Part shown: positions 23,912 through 30,053 of the stretch, piece by piece
Layout: the number at the start of each line of letters is the position of its first letter
Position numbering within the stretch: the first letter of the stretch is position 1
From: Bacteroidales bacterium
GTDB lineage: Bacteria; Bacteroidota; Bacteroidia; Bacteroidales; UBA932
Length of the DNA stretch: 30,053 nucleotides
Assembly: GCA_024681565.1 (NCBI GenBank)
Contig: JAILAO010000071.1
Coordinates: forward strand, 1-30,053
Direction of reading: 5' to 3'
Translations under genes and position numbers: made by a program
Notes under the pieces: model-generated
Seen by the model: only the letters and a program-made list of their open reading frames with translations
Database searches by the model: none
What the model was told of the DNA's origin: nothing

Positions 23912-25300
23912 ATGGCTAAAGTACAGAAAGACCAGGCAATTTATGATGCCCGGCCGTTAGGCGCGGGCAAAATGACCGTTCTCGGCCTCCAGCACCTTTT
24001 TGCGATGTTTGGGGCCACTGTCCTCGTGCCGGTGATCACCGGCCTCTCCGTCTCCGCGACGTTGCTCTTTGCGGGCCTCGGCACGCTGCTCTTCCACGTT
24101 CTGACGAAATTCAAGGTCCCTGCTTTCCTGGGTTCCTCGTTCGCTTTCCTCGGCGGTTATGCCGCCGTGACGCAGATGGGGGCCGAAAAGGGGCTTGACC
24201 TGGCTTCGTCCCTGCCCTATGCCTGCATCGGCGTGTTCTTCGCGGCCCTGATGTATTTCGTGCTGGCGGGCCTGTTCGCCGCTTTCGGTGCTAAAAAGGT
24301 GCTCCGTTTCTTCCCGCCCATCGTTACGGGCCCGATCATCATCGCCATCGGTCTGACCCTGTCCGGTTCCGCCATCCAGAACTGCAGCCAGAACTGGTGG
24401 ATCGCCATCGTGGCCGTGCTGATCGTCGTGGTCTGCAATATCTGGGGGAAAGGTATGGTCAAGATCGTCCCGATCCTGCTGGGTGTGCTCGGCTCCTACG
24501 TCCTGGCCGCCTGTTTCGGGCAGGTGGACTTCACGCAGGTGAAGGAAGCTGCCTGGCTCGGTCTGCCGTTCTCCTGGAACAATACGGCCTTTGCGGTATT
24601 CCGCAATCCCGACTGGGGCCTGGTCGTCGCCGCGATCATCGCGATCCTGCCGATTTCGCTCGCTACGATGGTCGAGCACATCGGTGACATGTGCGCCATC
24701 TCTTCTACGACCGGTATCAATTACCTCGAGGACCCGGGCCTGCACCGTACCTTGATGGGAGACGGTCTCGCCACGGCGGTCGCGTCTCTCTTCGGCGCTC
24801 CGGCCAATACCACCTACGGTGAGAATACGGGTGTGCTGAACATCACGAAGGTCTTCGACCCGCGCGTGATCCGCATCGCCGCCTGCTTTGCCATCGTGCT
24901 GTCTTTCTGCCCGAAATTCGCCGCGCTCATCGGCGCTATGCCGGCAGCGACGATCGGCGGTGTCTCGCTGGTGCTTTACGGTATGATCTCCGCGGTCGGT
25001 GTACGCAACGTGGTCGAGAACCAGGTGGACTTCACCTCTTCGCGCAACCTCATCATCGCGGCCCTCATCCTCGTGCTGGCCATCGGTATCAAGTATGGGG
25101 CCAATGACTCCATCGACCTGGGCTTCACGTCCCTGAGCGGCCTGGCCGTCGCAGCGCTCGTCGGTATCCTGCTCAATGCCGTGCTCCCGGGAAACGACTA
25201 TGAATTCGGCCGCCGTGCAACCGGCGATATTTCAGTAAACTTCGGCCCCCGTACGGAGGCGGAGGTCGAGAACCAGGAAAAAGCCGGAAAGAAGAAATAA
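23912..25300 (+). CDS. uraA: Uracil permease (NCS2 family)
   Basis: Inner-membrane uracil:proton symporter of 462 residues with about 12-14 hydrophobic segments. UraA motifs are clear: GLQHLFAMFGATVLVP near the start, MVEHIGD with Glu255, and ANTTYGENTGV with Glu304. The two Glu correspond to the uracil-contacting residues of E. coli UraA. It lies 24 nt after the second GMP synthase, so a pyrimidine uptake gene appears to share a transcript with GMP synthesis genes. Confidence 0.92.
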   Translation: MAKVQKDQAIYDARPLGAGKMTVLGLQHLFAMFGATVLVPVITGLSVSATLLFAGLGTLLFHVLTKFKVPAFLGSSFAFLGGYAAVTQMGAEKGLDLASSLPYACIGVFFAALMYFVLAGLFAAFGAKKVLRFFPPIVTGPIIIAIGLTLSGSAIQNCSQNWWIAIVAVLIVVVCNIWGKGMVKIVPILLGVLGSYVLAACFGQVDFTQVKEAAWLGLPFSWNNTAFAVFRNPDWGLVVAAIIAILPISLATMVEHIGDMCAISSTTGINYLEDPGLHRTLMGDGLATAVASLFGAPANTTYGENTGVLNITKVFDPRVIRIAACFAIVLSFCPKFAALIGAMPAATIGGVSLVLYGMISAVGVRNVVENQVDFTSSRNLIIAALILVLAIGIKYGANDSIDLGFTSLSGLAVAALVGILLNAVLPGNDYEFGRRATGDISVNFGPRTEAEVENQEKAGKKK

Positions 25301-25324
25301 AAAATCCGGACCTGGGTCCGGATT
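25299..25324 (-). terminator. Intrinsic terminator of htpG
   Basis: A 9-bp perfect stem (25303-25311 with 25316-25324) and 4-nt loop are followed on the minus strand by six T residues (25304-25299), the outer two of each arm being shared. It lies about 45 nt after the htpG stop and ends next to the uraA stop codon, so it serves the minus strand. Confidence 0.8.
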
Positions 25325-25336
25325 GATGGAATCGGA

Positions 25337-25365
25337 GAACCGCCGGCACATGCTGCCGGCGGTTC
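25337..25365 (+). terminator. Strong hairpin between uraA and htpG, likely uraA terminator
   Basis: A perfect 12-bp stem (25337-25348 with 25354-25365) encloses a 5-nt loop. On the plus strand it is followed by a modest T-rich stretch (CTGTTTATT). It lies 5 bases from the htpG stop codon, so each of the convergent genes runs into a hairpin. Confidence 0.7.
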
Positions 25366-25369
25366 CTGT

Positions 25370-27265
25370 TTATTGCAGCAGCTTTTCGCTGCGGGCGATG
25401 AAGTCTGCCAGGGCCTTTCCCTTGAGCATGCCGTTGCCGAGCAGGGCGAGGTCCACGACCTGGTGCAGGAGTTCATTGTCCTTGGCGAAGTCGGCGGCCG
25501 CCGTGTCCGCGGCGTCTTTCTTGCCACCCCAGATCTTGGCGATCAGCGGGTTCTCCATGTTGACGATGATGTTGTAGGACTCCGGCAGCGAGCCGTAGAA
25601 ATTCATGCCTCCGCCGACGGCGCTCATTTCGCGGTAGCGGCGCATGAACTCGCTCTGGGTGATGAGCACCGGCGCTGCATTCCCGCCGAGGTTCTGCGCA
25701 TCGACCATGTAGTCGTTGCCTTCGGGCAGGACCGCCTTGAAGAGCTCGTCCAGGACTTTCTTGTCGTCCTCGCTCATCTCCGGCTTGACCTTCTCCTCCT
25801 TGGGGATGAGGTTGTCAACGGAGTCGCTGTCCACGCGGGCGAAGCGGGTGTGCTCGATCTTGTTCTCCAGCAGGCCCACGAAATGGCTGTCCAGTTCGCA
25901 GTCCATCAGCAGGACGTCATATCCCTGGTTCCTGGCGGCTTCGATCCAGCTGTACTGCTCGGCCGGTTTGGTCGCATAGAGATAGACGACGGTCTTGTCC
26001 TTGTCCGTCTGGGCGGGCTCGATGGCGGTGCGGTAGTCTTCGAGGCTGAAGAACTTGCCGTCCGTGTTCTTGAGCAGGACGAACTTGAGGGCGCGCTCGC
26101 AGAATTTCTCGTCGGTGAGCATGCCGTACTCGATGAAGAGCTTGATGTTGTCCCATTTCTGCTCGAACTGTTCCCGCTGCTCCTTGAAGATCTCTTCCAG
26201 GCGGTCGGCCACCTTTTTGGTGATATAGGTGCTGATCTTCTTGACGTTGGCGTCGCTCTGCAGGTAGCTGCGGCTGACGTTGAGCGGGATGTCCGGAGAG
26301 TCGATCACGCCGTGCAGCAGGGTCAGGAAGTCGGGGACGATGTTGTCCACGTGCTCCGTGACGAACATCTGGTTGCAGTAGAGCTGGATCTTGTTCTTGT
26401 CGATGGCCATCCGCTCCTTGATCTTGGGGAAGTAGAGGACGCCGGTGAGGGTGAAAGGATAGTCCACGTTGAGGTGGATCCAGAACATCGGCTCTTCCTC
26501 CATCGGATAAAGCTCCTTGTAGAACTTCAGGTAGTCTTCGTCCTTGAGCTCGGACGGAGCCTTGGTCCAGATCGGCTCGATGTTGTTGATGACGTTGTCT
26601 TCGTCGGTCTCTACGCTCTTGCCGTCCTTCCACTCGGTTTTCTTGCCGAAGACGACCGGGACGGGCATGAACTTGCAGTATTTGCCGAGCAGCTGGCTGA
26701 TGCGGCCCTTGGCGGCGAATTCTTCGGAATCATCGTCCAGGTAGAGGGTAATCTCGGTACCGCGGTCTTCTTTCTTGCCTTCGCCCATCGTATATTCCGG
26801 AGAACCGTCGCAGGACCAGGTCACCGCTTTGGCGCCTTCCTGCCAGCTCAGGGTGTCGATGGTGACTTTCCTGGAGACCATGAAAGCGGAATAGAAACCG
26901 AGTCCGAAGTGTCCGATGATGGAGCTGAGCTGGTCTTTGTATTTCTCGAGGAACTCTCCCGCGGAAGAGAAGGCGATCTGGTTGATATAACGGTCCACCT
27001 CTTCCTCGGTCATGCCGATACCGCGGTCGATGATCTTCAGGGTCTTTTTCTTCTCGTCCAGTTCGACCCGGACCTTGAGTTCGCCGAGTTCGCCCTTGAA
27101 GTCTCCGCTGGAGGCGAGCGCCTTGAGTTTCTGCGTGGCGTCCACTGCGTTGGCGACGAGTTCGCGCAGGAAAATTTCGTGGTCTGAATAGAGGAATTGC
27201 TTGATCACCGGAAAGATGTTCTCGGTGGTCACGCCGATTTTGCCTTTGAGTTTTTTGGTTGCCAT
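25370..27265 (-). CDS. htpG: Molecular chaperone HtpG (Hsp90)
   Basis: Cytoplasmic ATP-dependent chaperone of 631 residues. The GHKL ATPase motifs are ELVANAVDA (36-44, ATP-binding Asn39; most relatives have NASDA), DRGIGM (80-85) and GHFGLGFYSAFMV (118-130). The ATG at 27265 gives MATKKLKGK; a TTG 6 nt upstream is also in frame. No clear Bacteroidota promoter is visible in the 19 nt between the upstream hairpin and the start codon, so expression may come from further upstream or from a promoter type I do not recognise. Confidence 0.96.
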   Translation of the reverse strand: MATKKLKGKIGVTTENIFPVIKQFLYSDHEIFLRELVANAVDATQKLKALASSGDFKGELGELKVRVELDEKKKTLKIIDRGIGMTEEEVDRYINQIAFSSAGEFLEKYKDQLSSIIGHFGLGFYSAFMVSRKVTIDTLSWQEGAKAVTWSCDGSPEYTMGEGKKEDRGTEITLYLDDDSEEFAAKGRISQLLGKYCKFMPVPVVFGKKTEWKDGKSVETDEDNVINNIEPIWTKAPSELKDEDYLKFYKELYPMEEEPMFWIHLNVDYPFTLTGVLYFPKIKERMAIDKNKIQLYCNQMFVTEHVDNIVPDFLTLLHGVIDSPDIPLNVSRSYLQSDANVKKISTYITKKVADRLEEIFKEQREQFEQKWDNIKLFIEYGMLTDEKFCERALKFVLLKNTDGKFFSLEDYRTAIEPAQTDKDKTVVYLYATKPAEQYSWIEAARNQGYDVLLMDCELDSHFVGLLENKIEHTRFARVDSDSVDNLIPKEEKVKPEMSEDDKKVLDELFKAVLPEGNDYMVDAQNLGGNAAPVLITQSEFMRRYREMSAVGGGMNFYGSLPESYNIIVNMENPLIAKIWGGKKDAADTAAADFAKDNELLHQVVDLALLGNGMLKGKALADFIARSEKLLQ

Positions 27266-27284
27266 ATACAATCTATTTAGAAAT

Positions 27285-27319
27285 CAAACAGGGTCGGCCC
27301 AAGCGGCCGACCCTGTTTG
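27285..27319 (-). terminator. 15-bp perfect hairpin between acyl-CoA synthetase and htpG
   Basis: Bases 27285-27299 pair perfectly with 27305-27319 around a 5-nt loop. Each side is followed by a short T-rich stretch (GATTTCTAAAT on the minus strand). It most likely ends the acyl-CoA synthetase transcript and separates it from htpG. A smaller 7-bp hairpin (27336-27352) directly follows the synthetase stop. Confidence 0.72.
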
Positions 27320-27352
27320 TTTCAAATGCTGTTCCAATGACAAAATGTCATT

Positions 27353-28999
27353 TTATTTATAGAGGAAGCGCTTGATGCTCATCTTGGGCGTCTTCTCAAA
27401 CGGTACGAGAACGGTCTCGACTTTGGCAATCTGGCTGTAGCCCGGAAGTGAACGGTTGGCACCGGTGCGGATCTTCTCCGGCAGGTCGGCCACGGTTTCT
27501 TCGTCGAGCTTGGCGTTCTTGATGCCGTCTTTGTCGAGATAGACCAGCGCGACGATCTTGCCGGCGCGGTCCACGACGACGGATTCGTTGACATAAGGCT
27601 GGTTGTTGACGATGGCCTCGAGTTCCTCCGGATAGACATTCTGTCCGTTCGCCGTCAGGATCATGCTCTTGGAGCGGCCCTTGATGAAGATGTTGCCTTC
27701 CTTGTCCATGATGCCGAGGTCTCCCGTGCGCAGGTAGCCGTCAGCGGTGAAGGCGTTGGCGGATGCCTCCGGATTCTTGAAATAACCGATGGTGATGTTC
27801 TCGCCCTTGGCCTGGATCTCGCCGGCGATGTGCTCGGGATCTTCGGAATCGATGCGGACGGTGGCGCAGTCGACCGGCTTGCCGCAGGAACCCGGGACAT
27901 ATTTGGTCCAATGCTCATAGGCGAGCAGCGGGCAGGCCTCGGTCATGCCGTAACCGACGAGGTAGGGGAACTTGATCTTCTTGAAGATCTTCTCGACTTC
28001 GGGATTGAGGGCTGCGCCGCCCATGATGAACTCCTGAACGTTGCCGCCGAAGGCCTGTACGAGGCCGTCCTTGACTTTCTTGTAGATGATCTGGTTGACG
28101 CCGGGAACCTTGAGGAGGAACTTGACGGCGGGTTTGTCCAGGGTCGGCTTGATCTTGGACTTGTAGATCTTCTCCATGACGAGGGGAACGGTGATGAGCA
28201 GGTAGGGCTTGACATCGGCGAACGCCTTGAGGAGCGTGGCCGGGGTCGGGGCCTTGCCGAGCCAGTAGATGGCGGTGCCGTTGCAGAGCGGGTAGATGAA
28301 TTCGATGACGAGGCCGTACATGTGGGCCATCGGCAGCATCGAGACCATCTTGTCGCCGGCAGGCACGTTGCGCTGGCTGAAATCGACGTTTGCGCAGAAG
28401 TTGCGGTAGGTCAGCATCACGCCCTTCGGATCTCCGGTAGAGCCGGAGGTGTAGTTGATCGTGGAGAGATCATCCCAGTTGTCGGTCGGGAAGACCACGT
28501 CGCCGGGGCCGTAGCCGTCCGGCCACTTGGCCTCGAACAGGGCGTCCATCTGGCCATAGGCGTCGCGGATCTCGTCGCTTCCTGCGTAGAGCAGTCCCCA
28601 GGTATCCACGTCGATGACGAGCTTCACGGCCGGCATCTTCTGGATGTCCATGTGGGCCCACTTGTCTTCGTTGGTGAAGAGGGCGATGCTCTCGGAGTGG
28701 TTGCAGAGGAAGCTGGCGCTTTCCGGGGTGAAGTCGGCCAGGATCGGAACGATCACGGTCTCATATGTGTTGACGGCGAGATAAGCCATGCCCCAGCGGG
28801 CGCCGTTGCGGGCGTAAAGGGCGATCTTGTCTCCTTTCTTGAACCCGATTTTTTCGAAGACGAGATGAAATTTCTCAATCTGCGTGGCCATCTGGCCGTA
28901 GGTGAAAGACTCGCCGCCGATGCTGTTGAGGGCGGCTTTGTCCCAATACTTGCGGGTTGCATTCTGCAAGCGCTCCAGGTAGTGCGGATATTTTTCCAT
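27353..28999 (-). CDS. AMP-forming acyl-CoA synthetase (long-chain fatty acid-CoA ligase-like)
   Basis: Activates a carboxylic acid to acyl-AMP and then acyl-CoA. The 548-residue ANL-superfamily protein has the P-loop YTSGSTGDPKG (183-193), GYGMTEACPL, YLRTGDLG with the ribose-binding Asp, and a C-terminal catalytic Lys in the PKMSIKRF segment. Long-chain fatty acid is the likely substrate class from overall resemblance. The ATG at 28999 is preferred; a TTG at 29029 would add ten residues but falls at the promoter -7 element. Confidence 0.9.
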   Translation of the reverse strand: MEKYPHYLERLQNATRKYWDKAALNSIGGESFTYGQMATQIEKFHLVFEKIGFKKGDKIALYARNGARWGMAYLAVNTYETVIVPILADFTPESASFLCNHSESIALFTNEDKWAHMDIQKMPAVKLVIDVDTWGLLYAGSDEIRDAYGQMDALFEAKWPDGYGPGDVVFPTDNWDDLSTINYTSGSTGDPKGVMLTYRNFCANVDFSQRNVPAGDKMVSMLPMAHMYGLVIEFIYPLCNGTAIYWLGKAPTPATLLKAFADVKPYLLITVPLVMEKIYKSKIKPTLDKPAVKFLLKVPGVNQIIYKKVKDGLVQAFGGNVQEFIMGGAALNPEVEKIFKKIKFPYLVGYGMTEACPLLAYEHWTKYVPGSCGKPVDCATVRIDSEDPEHIAGEIQAKGENITIGYFKNPEASANAFTADGYLRTGDLGIMDKEGNIFIKGRSKSMILTANGQNVYPEELEAIVNNQPYVNESVVVDRAGKIVALVYLDKDGIKNAKLDEETVADLPEKIRTGANRSLPGYSQIAKVETVLVPFEKTPKMSIKRFLYK

Positions 29000-29030
29000 G
29001 ATGTGGGATATAAGGTTTCGTTTTATCAAT

Positions 29031-29062
29031 CAAAAGTAAGGCCTTGCCCGCTTTTTTGCAAT
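29031..29062 (-). promoter_or_regulatory. Promoter of the acyl-CoA synthetase gene
   Basis: The minus strand has ATTG (29062-29059; 3 of 4), a 20-bp spacer and TACTTTTG (29038-29031), fitting the Bacteroidota consensus. The start site would be about 25 nt before the ATG at 28999. Confidence 0.65.
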
Positions 29063-29092
29063 TCCGCGCGTGCGTATGTGGCGAATTATTCC

Positions 29093-29100
29093 GATATTTG
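29093..29100 (+). promoter_or_regulatory. Weak -7-like element upstream of the HAD gene
   Basis: GATATTTG differs from TAnnTTTG by one base and lies 28 nt before the ATG at 29129. No TTTG is found 19-21 bp upstream, so this is only a tentative promoter. It is divergent from the acyl-CoA synthetase promoter. Confidence 0.3.
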
Positions 29101-29128
29101 GGGCGAAATGATTTAATAAGTGGTGACC

Positions 29129-29965
29129 ATGCTGCAGAAGAAACCTATCGTCGCGCTGGTCTATGATTATGACGGGACCCTCTCTCCGGGCAACATGCAG
29201 GAGTTCGGCTTCATCCAGGCCGTCGGCAAGACGACCGAAGAGTTCTGGCGGATGAGCGACAGCATCGCCATCGGGCAGGATGCCTCCAACGTGCTTGCTT
29301 ATATGAAGTTGATGTTCGATGAGGCGAAACGCAACGGTATCAAGCTCCGCCGGGAGGATTTCGAGCGTTTCGGGCAGAACATCGAACTGTTCGAGGGGGT
29401 GCGCGAATGGTTCCGCCTGATCAACCGCTACGGTGATGAGCACGGGGTCAGGATCGAGCATTATATCAATTCCTCCGGACTCAAGGAGATCATCGAGGGC
29501 AGCCCGATTGCCCACGAATTCAAGCATGTCTTCGCCGGGACCTTCATCTATGATGAAAACGGAGAGGCCGAGTGGCCGGGCATCGCCGTGGATTATACGG
29601 CCAAGACCCAGTTCCTGTTCAAGATCAGCAAGGGTATCTTCAGCTCCCGTGACAACAAGCAGGTCAACGAGTCGATGGCCGAGGATAAGAAACGCATCCC
29701 GTTTTCGCACATGATCTATTTCGGTGACGGAGATACGGACGTTCCCTGCATGAAGATCGTCGGGATGTTCGGCGGGCATTCGATCGCCGTCTATGATCCG
29801 CAGAACGAACGCAAGAAGGCCACGGCCGCAAAGCTCAAGCGGCAGGGCCGTGTGGGTTTCGCCGTTCCGGCCGTCTACACGCCGGTGGACTCTGCGTACC
29901 GTGTGGTCACGGCCATCATCGACAAAATCAAAGCCGACTGGGTTCTCAGCCGGCTCTCGAAGTAG
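29129..29965 (+). CDS. HAD-superfamily phosphatase-like hydrolase
   Basis: A 278-residue cytoplasmic protein with the HAD motifs: YDYDGT (Asp13 nucleophile, Asp15), the motif II serines of NSSG (114-117), a Lys in the DYTAKT...ISKG region and GDGDTD (199-204) for Mg2+. The cap region (about 25-110) is helical and resembles phosphoserine phosphatase-type HADs, but the substrate cannot be named. The ATG at 29129 gives MLQKKPIVALVYDYDG; two GTG codons just upstream are in frame. It stands alone, converging on the next gene with 1 nt between stops. Confidence 0.85.
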   Translation: MLQKKPIVALVYDYDGTLSPGNMQEFGFIQAVGKTTEEFWRMSDSIAIGQDASNVLAYMKLMFDEAKRNGIKLRREDFERFGQNIELFEGVREWFRLINRYGDEHGVRIEHYINSSGLKEIIEGSPIAHEFKHVFAGTFIYDENGEAEWPGIAVDYTAKTQFLFKISKGIFSSRDNKQVNESMAEDKKRIPFSHMIYFGDGDTDVPCMKIVGMFGGHSIAVYDPQNERKKATAAKLKRQGRVGFAVPAVYTPVDSAYRVVTAIIDKIKADWVLSRLSK

Positions 29966-29966
29966 A

Positions 29967-30053
29967 CTATTCTCTGGTGAATTTCGCGGTCCAGCCGCCG
30001 CCGGACGCCATGTGGATGTCCAGCGCGTGCCGGTCGGCGCCGATGCGGACCGT
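29967..30053 (-). CDS. C-terminal end of an unidentified protein (partial)
   Basis: Twenty-eight codons and a TAG stop, open to the window edge. The residues include LDIHMASGGGW followed by TAKF, which vaguely resembles the C-terminal beta-strand domain of family 97 glycoside hydrolases as I remember them. The tail is too short to assign a family. The stop is 1 nt from that of the convergent HAD gene. Confidence 0.6.
   Translation of the reverse strand, partial: TVRIGADRHALDIHMASGGGWTAKFTRE

Noticed and set aside
25373..27187. Long open frame on the plus strand opposite htpG
   Set aside because: It mirrors the Lys/Glu-rich codons of HtpG as Val/Leu/Phe/Asp runs and shows no family motif.
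27266..27352. Bacteroidota-type promoter for htpG
   Set aside because: No TAnnTTTG element with a correctly spaced TTTG could be found on the minus strand in this gap.

Overview
This 30-kb window looks like a chromosomal segment from a GC-rich member of the Bacteroidales. Three things point there. Promoters match the Bacteroidota sigma-ABfr consensus (TTTG, 19-20 bp, TAnnTTTG) upstream of five transcription units. Start codons lack strong Shine-Dalgarno sequences. The protein set (short PyrF, PyrK/PyrD class 1B, Bacteroides-like GuaA, lipoprotein peptide deformylase, HtpG, AMP-forming acyl-CoA synthetase) fits. The genus is not resolvable by eye. No rRNA, tRNA, CRISPR array, insertion sequence or phage gene was seen. 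No gene-free gap exceeds 300 bp.

Layout. (1) 1-84: the last 27 codons of a membrane protein, plus strand. (2) 234-6371, minus strand: a tightly packed de novo UMP operon in the order promoter, leader peptide, attenuator, pyrC, a proteasome-fold gene, pyrK, pyrD, pyrF, pyrE, pyrB. Genes overlap or lie within about 10 nt of each other. (3) 6389-7087, minus strand: a lipoprotein peptide deformylase. (4) 7181-19743, plus strand: the IMP operon purE, purL, purC, purF, purM, purN, purH, purD-folD (interrupted by an amber codon), then a bile acid:sodium symporter-family transporter. (5) 19758-25300, plus strand: a promoter, then guaB, a full-length guaA, a second glutaminase-less guaA, and a uracil permease. 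(6) 25370-28999, minus strand: htpG and an acyl-CoA synthetase, separated by a long terminator-like hairpin. (7) 29129-29965: a HAD phosphatase, followed by the C-terminal end of a minus-strand gene cut by the window edge.

Together this is a nucleotide superlocus covering most of UMP synthesis (steps 2-6; no carAB), most of IMP synthesis (no purB or purK) and both steps from IMP to GMP, plus folate chemistry for the two formyl transfers and a uracil uptake gene.

The most notable signals are as follows. The pyr operon leader encodes a 32-residue peptide that runs through three T-tracts and stops in the loop of an intrinsic terminator placed 3 nt before pyrC, the architecture expected of UTP-sensing attenuation. 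A proteasome/HslV-like Ntn-hydrolase gene with a candidate Ser nucleophile sits inside the pyr operon. PurF has lost the Cys nucleophile and other glutaminase residues but keeps its transferase and Fe-S residues. PurD is fused in frame to FolD, and the fusion is broken by an in-frame TAG. PyrB carries a PyrI-type zinc ribbon at its C-terminus. Two different GMP synthases lie in tandem. All functional statements rest on motif reading; no database search was run.
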